From Cladophialophora immunda (lineage: Eukaryota > Ascomycota > Eurotiomycetes > Chaetothyriales > Herpotrichiellaceae): a stretch of DNA of 64,000 bases. The stretch lies in contig NW_015622541.1 in assembly GCF_000835495.1 (NCBI RefSeq), positions 1,240,001 to 1,304,000 on the forward strand. Direction: 5' to 3'. The stretch's first letter is position 1. Every line of letters begins with the position of its first letter. Below, one piece after another: positions 47,096-56,907 of this stretch. A program made the translations under genes and the position numbers. Below the pieces are notes generated by a model, which saw only the letters and a list, made by a program, of their open reading frames with translations, was not told where the DNA came from and did not search any database.

Positions 47096-47975
47096 ATGAC
47101 GACTGCAACGCAAACCCCTCCGAGCGCGACGTACGTCTTCTGCCAAACATCCCACCACACCTGTCACTTTCTGCTCCACCCGACTCTCCCTCCTCTGTTA
47201 CCGACTGTTTGACTGACCCTTCTCCTTCTCTTTTCTCAGGGTGTACGTCAAGAATCTCGAAGAGCGCATCAAGGTCGAGCAGATGAAGGCTGCCCTCACC
47301 GAGATCTTCTCCGAGTACGGGAACATCATCGACCTGGTCGCCAAGTCGAACCTCAAAGCGAAAGGCCAGGCCTTTGTGGTCTTCGACGACCCGGACTCGG
47401 CGGCCAAGGCCATCGAGGAGATCAACGGATTCGAGCTGTTCGACAAGCCCATGCAGCTGGACTTTGCGCGCACGCGGTCCGACGCCACCGTGCTGAAAGA
47501 AGACGGCGAACAAGGGCTTGAGAAGTGGAAGAGGACCAGACTCGCCGAGAAGGAGAGGCGGCAAGCCCTGGAGGCGACGCAGCAGAAGGCGCTCAAGAGG
47601 CCCGCCGCGGCTGCGGCCGCTGAGCCTGCCGCGGCAGGAGGAGGGTTGACGGCGCGGCCTGCGAAGACGGCCAAGGGCGCCGGCCTCAAGGCTTCGGGCA
47701 CCAATGCCGCGGCCATCATTCCCGACGAATACCTGCCTCCCAACAAGATCCTGTTTTTGCGGGATCTGCCAGATAGCTACGACGCAGACGGTCTGAGCCG
47801 AATATTCAGCCGCTTTGAAGGGTTCAAGGAGGTCCGGATGGTGCCCGGCCGGAAGGGTATTGCGTTTGTGGAGTACGAGGCCGAGGCCGGCGCGATCAGT
47901 GCAAAGGAGGCGACGGCGGGTATGCAGCTGGGTGACGAAGGCAAGGGAATCAGGGTCACGTATCAACGAGCTTGA
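47096..47975 (+). CDS. U1A/U2B''-like spliceosomal RRM protein
   Basis: 256 aa from exons 47096-47130 and 47240-47975. The 109-bp intron follows an 11-codon leader and ends in a pyrimidine-rich CTTTTCTCAG. Two RRMs are visible. RRM1 has RNP2 VYVKNL at about residues 13-18 and RNP1 KGQAFVVF at about 53-60; with EERIKVEQMKAAL and LKAKGQAF it matches the snRNP A family. RRM2 at about 175-256 has ILFLRDLP and KGIAFVEYE. The linker is Ala/Lys-rich (KRPAAAAAAEPAAAGGG). U1A and U2B'' cannot be separated by eye, and many fungi carry one protein serving both snRNPs. It is convergent with V-ATPase subunit D, 159 bp away. Confidence 0.92.
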
Positions 47976-48134
47976 GGGACGGGTGTTGGAAGGGGGCAGG
48001 GAAAACGTTATGATATGGTTCAGGCAACTGCGCTGCTGCCAGCTATTGTACTTGATACCCATGCATGGATTGGCCGGCGTTGAGGATAAAAGCATACAAC
48101 ATCCCACAGGGCCTTCTCACACCCTGTTGTCAAA

Positions 48135-49174
48135 TCAGAAAATGACATCCTCATCCTCATGCTCGCCCAGCACATCCTGCGGCTGGGCACCATCTTCCTG
48201 TTCTGGTTTGCCCTTTTCTGCTTCCCTCTTTCGCTTCATGTCGGCGTCTGCGGCGGCTTGATCGCGTTGTTTCTTTCCCGACACCTTCTTCAGTCTGTAG
48301 AATTCTTCTCGGTCAAGCTCGTCAAGCTCGGAGTTGATATCTGGATAGGGAGGGTGTCAGTTGCTTGGAGACAAGGTGAGGCCCCAGTAAACTTACATTT
48401 TATAGTGTTCTCAGTTCGAGGGATGATGACATGTTCAATGGCGTTGACTGCGTATACGGTGAGCTTCTGGTTGGCCTCTGATATATCCAACAGACGTACC
48501 TCTTCGGTTCACAACCTTGATGACCTCATCCAGAATCATGAATGCCGTCTGCAAGCTCGCAAGCTCAACCAGTGTCTCGACCGCTCGGGTGTAGGTCTCT
48601 CGACACCTCTGCACCTGCTGGCCTCCCTTGCCCAACCCCGTCAAGCCGAAATCATTGATCTCGTCCTTTGTGTACCCTTCAAACTGGGGCAGAAACACAC
48701 CCGACACGTTCTCTTGCCTAGTCTTGATCCTGAACCGGGCTGTCTTGACTGACTCTTGGATCTGGTAGCCAATGTCCCCGCCGACTGCGTATGATACCTC
48801 AGCAAGCGAGAACGCAGCAATCTGCATGACTCGTCCCATTTTCCGTTTCGCCTCGTCGATTCTCTTCAGGATTTCTGTGGCATTTTAGCTTCGAGGAGTC
48901 GGAGAAGGGGTTAGCTGTTGTGCAGACCTCGAAACCGCCTGTGCGAAGATTAGTATGTGACGATGCCAGTCAAGGAGGAACGTGGTTTACTTTGTCAAAG
49001 CCTCGCTTTTCCTCTTCAGCAAGCTGTGGCCGGTCTGAGCGCCCTTCAACTTCGCATTCATTTGACCCAACGCCTGCCGCGTGGGGAAGACGGCCTCTCT
49101 CTGGAGGAAGCAGTCAGTAACAGTATCATCTTTGCTTCCCGTCCCAGTGGTCTCACCCCTGCGCCAGAAGACAT
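48135..49174 (-). CDS. VMA8: V-type ATPase subunit D (Vma8), contains an 11-nt micro-exon
   Basis: Central-stalk subunit of the V1 sector of the vacuolar proton pump. It is 256 aa from six exons: 49174-49157, 49100-48991, 48938-48928, 48874-48500, 48447-48397 and 48340-48135. Phases agree throughout only if the 11-nt exon is included; it completes LTKRFREILKRIDE, the conserved segment of the family. The N-terminus MSSGAGREAVFPTRQALG is also typical and is split after the sixth codon. The central block, KMGRVMQIAAFSLAEVSYAVGG, and the C-terminal coiled segment (YINSELDELDREEFYRLKKV) match Vma8. The acidic tail ends HEDEDVIF. The five introns are 52-56 bp. Confidence 0.95.
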
Positions 49175-50371
49175 CTTGTCCACGGGTTACGTTTCGTCCT
49201 GTCTTATGTCGAGCAACCAAAAAGGTACTGAATGCGAATTAGAGCAGCGAAGATCAATGCGGCGGCAGCTTATCACCTGGCGAAGCTGCAAGGCTCGGGG
49301 AGGCATGACGATGCCAAGCAGGCATCGCTAAAACTTTAGCCCGCCGATAGAGAAGACCATGTTGCTGTATTATTATGCCCAACCGCAGAATTTATATCTT
49401 ACAGAATACTTTGAAGAATTCGAGCGATATAGGTTCTACTACTAACTGAGACGAGAAAGGTGCATCAGCAAATTTGCATGCTTAACACCGAACAGGACCA
49501 AGGCTGGAGTTCCAGAAGACAGCCAGCTTGACACATTGGAAGCATTTCTGAGTAATTCGATGAGCATGAAACAGCCTCAGCTAAGTCATAGCATTGCATC
49601 AGAATATTGGAGAATATACCTTGGCTCAAACAATTTGATACAATTTGATGCGCCCAAATTGCGTCGCATGTCTGACGCAAGGGTCGGGCGGCCATGGTAG
49701 CAGGATATCGGCTTGTTCTGTCCACGAGGAATTGGAGAGAGCCGGGACGGGAAATAATTGACGACATGTAGTGTTTTTGTTGTAGATGCCACAGGTGTAT
49801 TTGGTTTGGCCAGAGGAGGTTGTCAATAGACGCAAGGGGCTCTGCACCCTCCCGGTGTAGCTGGAGCCAGTATACACGCTCTGCAGCACATGGTATAGAT
49901 GAATGCGACCTGTCCGACCCTCCCACTTCATGGCTCCAGGACAGCCCAAAGGCCTTCGTGTGCGATCTTTAGGCTTACCTTCCTATGGTCTCAGCCTCGA
50001 AAGATTTGTCGAAGTTCGGAAGATTGCTCGCGGCCACGAATGCCAGTCAAGTGCCAATGGGAGACTCTCCGCATCCACACCGGCTCCAGGGATGTATCTA
50101 CTGAGGCTCAGTGCCATCTTCTCGGGAACAAATACATTTCATTTGATAGCTTGGAGTGGGTCTTTGCAACTGTTCCAAATTTGCGCCTCCCATTGTTCAG
50201 AGTAAAGGACTGTAACGGTTAGTGAACCTCAAGTAACTAGCTAATACGTTAAGTAGCTGACTTCCACAGATGCCAAGCCGGAGCCGTCGAAACTTTCATC
50301 CGGTTGCTTCGGCTGCCTGCATCTAGATTTAGCGAAATCGCGAGAGAACTTCTTCAGCACGAACCACCGTC
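49175..50371. other. Divergent promoter region, VMA8 / SYF1
   Basis: 1.2 kb between divergent housekeeping genes. A possible 5'-leader intron of SYF1 lies at 50218-50269 (GTTAGT donor, GCTGAC branch, CTTCCACAG acceptor), about 100 bp before the start codon. A 153-codon minus-strand open frame at 49465-49926 shows no domain and is not annotated. Confidence 0.45.
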
Positions 50372-52927
50372 ATGCCTGGCATTGTCCGCCAGTCGCATAA
50401 CAACTCGACGGTCGCCATGAAATCTCTCAAACCCGATCTGTACCTTATCGCAAACGAAGATGCCATCTACGAACAGGACATCCTCCGAAATCCCGGAAGC
50501 GTTCGACCATGGCTCACTTACATCGACTTCAAGATGCGCAATGGCACGATCCACGAGCAGGCATTCATACAGGAGAGGGCATGCCTACAATTACCGCGAT
50601 CATACAAGCTGTGGAAAATGTATCTGGAGTTCCGGATCAAACACCTGAAAAAGAAAAACCCGGTCAAATACAGGGCAGAGTTCAATAAAGTCAACTCCCT
50701 CTTTGAAAGAGCCCTCATTTTGTTGAACAAGATGCCTGTCATTTGGGAGATGTACCTGAGCTTCCTCTTGCGACAACCCTATGTCACCAAAACTCGAAGG
50801 ACCTTTGACCGAGCACTCCGGGCTTTGCCAGCTACGCAACACAACAGAATTTGGAAGCTCTATAAATCCTTTGCCAATTCAGCCGGAGGAGAAACCGCAG
50901 TGAAGATATGGGCTCGCTATGTCCAAGTGCACCCAGAAGACATGGAAGACTATATCGAACTACTCATCGAAACCGGGCATTACCTGGAGGCAGTGAAAAG
51001 GTACACTCAGATATTGAACAACCCCAAGTTCAGGTCCAAGCACATCAAAAGCGAGTTCCAGCTGTGGAACGAGATGGTAGAACTCATGGTCAACAAGGCT
51101 CGAGAAATCGGTGATAGCTCGGTTTCTGGTTTCGACCCTGATACCATTATCCGAAGCGGCATAGAACGATTTGCCGACCAACGCGGAAAACTATGGGCAG
51201 GCCTTGCAACCTACTGGATCACCCGGGGAGATTTCGAGATGGCGAGAGATGTTTTCGAGGAGGGCATTACCACCGTGATGACAGTGCGCGATTTTACTAT
51301 GATCTTTGACGCGTATGTCGAGTTCGAAGAATCTATATTGTCCACCCTGATGGACGCTGCTTCCGCCCGTGCAGCCAAAGGAATCGTCAACCCTGACAAG
51401 GACTTCGAGCTCGATATCAAAATGATGCGGTTTGAACATTTGATGGATCGCAGACCCTTTCTGGTCAACGACGTCTTGTTACGGCAGAACCCCAATAATG
51501 TGGTCGAGTGGGAGAAACGGGTTGCTCTATGGAACGACAACAAGCGAGAAATTGTCCAGACATACACAGATGCAATCGCAGCAGTCGCACCGAAAAAGGC
51601 GGTTGGCAAGTTCCACGAATTGTGGCTGAACTACGCCAAATTCTACGAAGAGGCTGGCGATTTGGACACAGCTCGAATCATTCTCGACAAGGCGGTCAAA
51701 GTACCATACAAATCCGTCGCCGAGCTTGCAGACACGTGGATTGGCTGGGCTGAGATGGAGTTGAGGAACGAGAATTTTGACGGCGCGATGAAAGTCATGG
51801 CTACAGCCACCAAAGCCCCGAAACGGAGCACGGTCGACTATTTCGATGAAACTCTCTCACCGCAGCAACGCGTGCACAAGTCCTGGAAAGTCTGGTCGTT
51901 CTATGTGGACCTTGTCGAATCGGTGGGCTCGCTGGATGACACCAGGGCAGTCTATGACCGCATCTTCGAACTACGGATCGCCACCCCACAAACTGTTGTC
52001 AATTATGCTAACCTTCTCGAAGAGCACGGCTATTTTGAAGAGTCCTTCAAAGTCTATGAGCGAGGACTGGACGTGTTTACCTATCCAGTTGCATTCGAGT
52101 TGTGGAACCTATACCTGACAAAAGCCGTCGACCGCAAGATTGGCATTGAGCGCCTTCGAGACTTGTTCGAACAAGCAGTCGAACAATGTCCTCCTCAATT
52201 CGCTAAACCGATCTACCTGATGTACGGGAGTCTAGAGGAAGAGCGAGGGTTGGCCCGTTCAGCGATGCGAATCTACGAACGCGCCACCCGCGCCGTGAGC
52301 GACGAAGACCGGCTATCGATGTTCGAGTTCTACATCACCAAATCGGCCACAAACTTCGGATTGACATCTACGCGCCCAATCTATGAACGCGCCATCGCCG
52401 CCCTGCCCGATAAGGAGGCAAAGGCAATGTGTCTCAAGTTTGCAGAGATGGAGCGTCGTCTGGGAGAAATCGATCGCGCAAGAGCCATATACGGTCACGC
52501 ATCTCAGTTCGCAGATCCAAGAGTGGACAAAGGGTTCTGGGAGACGTGGGAGAAATTCGAGGTGGCTCATGGAAACGAAGATACGTTTAAAGAGATGCTT
52601 CGAATCAAGAGGTCGGTGGCCGCGCAGTTCAACACAGATGTGGCGTTTATCGCGAGTCAGGCAATTGCGAGAGGGCAAGCTGCTGCCGCGGCTGCTGGCG
52701 ATGGTGAGGGCGCGGAAGCTGAGCGACGAAACGGGGAGGTGCAAGATGCCATGGCCGCATTGGAGAGACAGGCCAGGGCACCGGTCGGCTTTGTCGCGGC
52801 GAGCACAGGACCCGAAGGTGGGAATCGCGCGCCACCGCCGAAATCAGTTGATGGGATGGACGACAAGCCTGACCAGGGAGTGGCGGCAAACCCGGATGCC
52901 ATCGACGTCGACATTGACGACGACTGA
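50372..52927 (+). CDS. SYF1: Pre-mRNA splicing factor SYF1 (HAT-repeat protein)
   Basis: Component of the Prp19/NineTeen complex, required for spliceosome activation; the human orthologue is XAB2. Intronless gene of 851 aa. It starts after a leader and quickly enters the conserved N-terminus with YEQDILRNPGSVRPWLTYID. Tandem HAT (half-TPR) helical repeats run through almost the whole protein. Typical repeats are YKLWKMYLEFRIKHLKKKNP, PVIWEMYLSFLLRQPYVTKT, and several FE.A...P blocks such as LFEQAVEQCPPQFAKPIYLM. The last 130 residues are low in complexity and acidic (DAIDVDIDDD). It is divergent from VMA8 and convergent with the aldehyde dehydrogenase. Assignment is firm. Confidence 0.95.
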   Translation: MPGIVRQSHNNSTVAMKSLKPDLYLIANEDAIYEQDILRNPGSVRPWLTYIDFKMRNGTIHEQAFIQERACLQLPRSYKLWKMYLEFRIKHLKKKNPVKYRAEFNKVNSLFERALILLNKMPVIWEMYLSFLLRQPYVTKTRRTFDRALRALPATQHNRIWKLYKSFANSAGGETAVKIWARYVQVHPEDMEDYIELLIETGHYLEAVKRYTQILNNPKFRSKHIKSEFQLWNEMVELMVNKAREIGDSSVSGFDPDTIIRSGIERFADQRGKLWAGLATYWITRGDFEMARDVFEEGITTVMTVRDFTMIFDAYVEFEESILSTLMDAASARAAKGIVNPDKDFELDIKMMRFEHLMDRRPFLVNDVLLRQNPNNVVEWEKRVALWNDNKREIVQTYTDAIAAVAPKKAVGKFHELWLNYAKFYEEAGDLDTARIILDKAVKVPYKSVAELADTWIGWAEMELRNENFDGAMKVMATATKAPKRSTVDYFDETLSPQQRVHKSWKVWSFYVDLVESVGSLDDTRAVYDRIFELRIATPQTVVNYANLLEEHGYFEESFKVYERGLDVFTYPVAFELWNLYLTKAVDRKIGIERLRDLFEQAVEQCPPQFAKPIYLMYGSLEEERGLARSAMRIYERATRAVSDEDRLSMFEFYITKSATNFGLTSTRPIYERAIAALPDKEAKAMCLKFAEMERRLGEIDRARAIYGHASQFADPRVDKGFWETWEKFEVAHGNEDTFKEMLRIKRSVAAQFNTDVAFIASQAIARGQAAAAAAGDGEGAEAERRNGEVQDAMAALERQARAPVGFVAASTGPEGGNRAPPPKSVDGMDDKPDQGVAANPDAIDVDIDDD

Positions 52928-53726
52928 TACTTCCACGGCCCCGAGGAGAACTTGGTTGTTTTTTTCTTTCTTTTCTTCACATGGGAAGCTGCGCGAGCTG
53001 CGACGAAACATGGACCATGAAACATGAGCGATTCTTTTGGTACTGGGAGGTTATTATTCATTTTGACAATGTGAACAATACTTTGAGCCTGAGGCTTGAT
53101 CAGATTCGGGATACTTTAGCGGAGGGGAATAGGCGGAGGAGGCCATCTTTGAAGCATCAGCGACGTGTTCTTGGTCTAGTTTAGGGACGTCTCTTCTTCA
53201 CTCCAGCCCGGTGTAGGCATCTCAATCTTGCGCTTGAGCAGCTCGCTCGCTCTCTCAGTTACCTAGTCAAGCAGGCCACAGCCCTTGACTCTGCGAATGA
53301 TGCAGATTCGTCCTCGTCTGGCTCCAATGGCAAGGACAGTCGAAGATTTTAACTTGCCGCTTGTGAAAGACCACGAAGCTGTGCAAATAAATGTATGTCC
53401 GATTCAATCACTTTCGGCAATTGGAGAGTCTCAGGTTCCTGCTCCCCTTTTGTCTATCCGTCTATTCGCTATATGACTCTGCTGTCCTGACAGTCCATGC
53501 TGGTCGTGTCTCTATCGGGCATTCTGGTCGGATTGCTCCGGGCGTTGATACAGAGCCAAGGGGAAACATCATTTGCGTGGTGATCGAAATGCAGCCTCGC
53601 ACGCCCCTATCTGGCGATATGCATGTACATTCCCCCCTCGTCTCGTTTGTTCGCCAGATTTCATTCCCTTTTCAAGCCTGTCCCATACCCTTCGCTCTGA
53701 TCTCGATTGGAGCATTTACCCTCCTT
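52928..53726. other. Intergenic, convergent 3' ends
   Basis: About 800 bp between SYF1 (+) and the aldehyde dehydrogenase (-). The first 60 bases include a T-rich run suited to 3'-end processing. No gene was recognised. Confidence 0.5.
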
Positions 53727-55157
53727 TCACTTGGGATAGTTTTTCACGTGGAAACTCTTGACCTTGACAAACTGCTCGAATCCCAATTTGCTCAAGGTGA
53801 CGCCCTTGCCACTATCCTTCCACCCCGTCCAGGCGAGATCCGGACTCGGGAAATCCGCTCGGTTCACAAACACGGTCCCGGCCTCGACCGACCCGCACAG
53901 CTCTTCGCCCCTTTGCGTGTCTTTCGTCCATATTGACGCCGTGAGTCCGAATTGTGAGTCGTTCATGAGTCCAATCGCCTCTTCGTCGCTGGAGACTTTC
54001 TGCAGGGGTATGACCGGGCCGAACGTCTCGTCGCGCATGACCGACATGCCGTGATTCACATTGGTGAGGAGGACGGGCGCCACCCAGTTGCCCTCCTTGG
54101 GGCCTGTCGGTGAGTTGAAGGTCTCATTGTGAGGCGTCTCATCCACAGCTCCAGCGGCAATGGCGTCAGCAACCTGCTTTTCGATTGTCTCCTTTGATCT
54201 TTTCGAGACCACAGGCCCGACGTGTGTAGTCTTTTCGAGGGGGTCACCTAGTTTGTATCCCTCGAGGACTTTCTTGACTTCCCCCAAGAACGAATCATAG
54301 ATGTCGGCATGGACGTAGACACGTTCAATGGCGCAGCACGACTGTCCCGAATTGAAGATCGCCCCGTCCACGATTTCTTCTGCCGCCCAAGCAGCGTCGA
54401 CATCCGGGCGAATATAGGCCGGATCCTTCCCGCCGAGTTCCAGTCCTACGGAACACGACACACGGGAGGCCGCAAGTGTCTGGATCGCTATCCCCGCGGC
54501 GACTGAACCGGTGAAGCAGATGTGGTTGACCTCGGGGGACAGAATCAATGGCTTGAGATCCGTAGGACTCCCGCAATGAAGGTACTGGATGACGTTCTGC
54601 GGCAGCCCGGCACCCTGAAAGATGTCGACGATGTGTTCCACAATTGTCGGCGTTTGAGGACTCGGCTTCAGGATCACGGCGCAGCCGGCCAACAGCGCCG
54701 GGATCAAACTGTTCACCAGGATCAGGTAGGGATAATTCCAGGCGAATATGACCAGCACGACGCCCACAGGCTCTTTCCTCGTGATGTACCGCTTGAAGCC
54801 TAATTCCTGTTCACCGGCAATCGTGGCGTCCCGCTCGAGAACATCGGGCGCCACTTTGTTCATATACTCCGCTCTCTTGACTGCCGTGGTGATTTCCTTT
54901 GCGGTGTACGAGATGGGCCGGCCCATCTGCTCGGTGAGTTCGCGAGCCAGGGCATCTTGTCTTTCCGATAGTGTCTCGAGGGCTTTTGATATGATCTGCT
55001 GCCGGGATTGGAGGGTAGGGTGGGATTTGCGGTAGGACTTGTACGCGCTTTGCGCGGTGGTTCCCAATCGCAGGATTTCCTCTGGTGACTGGCCGTGTCG
55101 GGTCAGAATTGGTTTGTTTGTCGTGGGCGAGATTGTGGTGATGATTTCGGCGACCAT
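53727..55157 (-). CDS. Aldehyde dehydrogenase (ALDH superfamily)
   Basis: NAD(P)+-dependent oxidation of an aldehyde to an acid. Intronless, 476 aa, which is full length for the class, with no targeting signal, so probably cytosolic. Residues needed for catalysis are present: Asn141 in IFAWNYPY, the cofactor loop FTGSVAAG at about 215-222, the general base Glu240 in LELGGK, and the nucleophile Cys274 in GQSCCAIERV. ETFGPVIP and the C-terminal NRADFPSPDLAWTGWKDSG follow. The sequence resembles the succinate-semialdehyde or broad-range ALDH group of fungi; the substrate is not determined. The gene stands alone between SYF1 and an unrecognised gene. Confidence 0.93.
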   Translation of the reverse strand: MVAEIITTISPTTNKPILTRHGQSPEEILRLGTTAQSAYKSYRKSHPTLQSRQQIISKALETLSERQDALARELTEQMGRPISYTAKEITTAVKRAEYMNKVAPDVLERDATIAGEQELGFKRYITRKEPVGVVLVIFAWNYPYLILVNSLIPALLAGCAVILKPSPQTPTIVEHIVDIFQGAGLPQNVIQYLHCGSPTDLKPLILSPEVNHICFTGSVAAGIAIQTLAASRVSCSVGLELGGKDPAYIRPDVDAAWAAEEIVDGAIFNSGQSCCAIERVYVHADIYDSFLGEVKKVLEGYKLGDPLEKTTHVGPVVSKRSKETIEKQVADAIAAGAVDETPHNETFNSPTGPKEGNWVAPVLLTNVNHGMSVMRDETFGPVIPLQKVSSDEEAIGLMNDSQFGLTASIWTKDTQRGEELCGSVEAGTVFVNRADFPSPDLAWTGWKDSGKGVTLSKLGFEQFVKVKSFHVKNYPK

Positions 55158-55665
55158 ATTTGCACTTTGTTAGCAGGAATTTGTGGTGAATATAGCTGGT
55201 AGATGGAATGGTTCACATGTACGTAGACTGAGAAAATGTCCCGCCGCGGGGAAATGAGGCGAGGCTGAGAAACCGCCGAGCCTCAGCGTCCTGGCTGGCG
55301 GCAAGGCTGAGGAGTCAAAGCTTTAAAGAAATTCAATTTCTGATAGACGGTCTTTCCGACCGGTTGCAGCTACTGTCGAATAGCAGTGGACATTCTTTCC
55401 AACTGTTTGAGGTGCTGTCAGTACTGCACTGTGGTATGACAATGCCTATCTAACTATTGTGACTTCACGGCTCTCCAGCTTCTTGTGGATATTCGTATTG
55501 ACATAGTCTCGCCTGCGGACCGAACCATCAATCTGTATGCAATGTTAGACCATTTCCGTGCATCCATGATCTCCTGATGACTTCAGGCTTGGTGCTAATC
55601 CATGTCTAAAGTTGCAGAGTCGAACAGCATGTCCGACATATTCAGGATTGCTATGCCTTGACAAT
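55158..55665. other. Intergenic, ALDH promoter region
   Basis: 508 bp upstream of the aldehyde dehydrogenase and downstream of the next minus-strand gene. No other feature was seen. Confidence 0.5.
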
Positions 55666-56354
55666 TCAGTCCGCTTTTGTCATCCCCCAAGCCCAAGCCA
55701 CATACTCATCAGCATCAATGATTTGATGATGCGGCGTCAGACAGCCGACCACCCATGCACCAGGACTGAGAACAGTGTCGTCTGCAACACCCGTCAAGAA
55801 GATCGTGTTGCAGCTAGGCATGTCGCAGTACTTAAGTGGACGACCAGGAGGTGGCAGGGGCATGTTGCTCGTGGACTCGACTTGCTGATCAAAACAAAAG
55901 GGCGTCAGACACTGAGCTTGAAGGCAATGGACTAGGACGGGAGACAAACTGCATCAATGACATTCTGGGTAAACAAGCGGGCCGCCGTCTCGATGGCAGC
56001 ACGCACGGAGCGTCGAAAGTCTGGTCGAAGGACGGCCTGGCTGCGACTGATGGCATTGTGAACGGCGATGCGGATTTGGAACAGCTGGGAGATGTCGAGC
56101 AGATGCTGAATTTCTTTACTGTAGGCAAGCATGTCTTTGATGACGACGAGTTCGGCCACGGGGATGTGATGGGATCCAAGGGGTACAGACGCCATGATTT
56201 TGCCGTGACGGACGCGGGCGAGGCGAAGGAACTCTTCCTGACGCCTGTACAACGCATCCTCGAATCCATCATAGGTGTTCAGGTCGAACCAGTCCAAAAG
56301 CTCGTGTCTGAGCGTGTCGTTGCGCGGGGAAGCCCCGTCGGAGTCGTCGTCCAT
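55666..56354 (-). CDS. Unrecognised two-exon protein with C-terminal Cys pair
   Basis: 207 aa, with exons 56354-55950 and 55884-55666. The 65-bp intron starts GTTTGT and ends TTGATCAG, phase 0. I chose the ATG at 56354 because the protein turns conserved-looking and acidic there (MDDDSDGASPRNDTLRHELL), while the upstream open frame is low in complexity. The N-terminal two thirds is predicted mostly helical (LLDWFDLNTYDGFEDALYRR; LVVIKDMLAYSKEIQHLLD). The C-terminal exon holds PLKYCDMPSCNTIFLTG, a possible metal-binding or structural Cys pair, and ends EYVAWAWGMTKAD. No membrane segment or signal is seen. I do not recognise the family. Good codon structure and a clean intron argue that it is real. 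Confidence 0.65.
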
Positions 56355-56907
56355 GATGCCCGAAATGGAGAGGAAGGCGTGGTTGAACCTGAAGCTATTG
56401 GGAGGAAAGAACCGGGCCTGTCGTGGCGGTGGTGAATGAAGAGTGAAAGAGACACCAAAGAAAGGCAAATAAATGAAGGTGAGCAGTGAATTTTCGTGGG
56501 TTGGTCTTGATGGAAGCGGTGGCCGCCGCCGCAACACCGCCTTGGCCCAGATGTCAGGTATTGGGGGAGACAAAGCGAAAGATCAGAGTGCACAGTGAAT
56601 GAGGCCGGTTGGGTCGATCTGCCAATTGTCTAAAAGCGTCAGATTCTCACGCTTCACTCTCGTGTTCTTGTTGCGACGCAGTTTGTCGAGGGAAGGCATT
56701 GGTAGACGGTCAGCTGGTGACCAGACCCACGAGGCTGAGGCTGCGTCTAGGATTCCTGGCACAGCCTTGGACCATATACTCCCAGACCTGCATCACACTC
56801 GCCCTCTGAATCTGACGCCGACTGTGCCAAAATGACTTTCTTCCATGATATACCGCAGCGCGTCACCAATAACCCACAGTCGAGACTTGTACAAGTTGGT
56901 GAGACTG
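56355..56907. other. Intergenic, promoter of the unrecognised gene
   Basis: 553 bp between the chromate-type transporter and the two-exon gene, both on the minus strand. No further feature was seen. Confidence 0.5.

Noticed and set aside
49465..49926. 153-codon open frame, minus strand, between VMA8 and SYF1
   Set aside because: It lies inside a divergent promoter region and shows no recognisable family.
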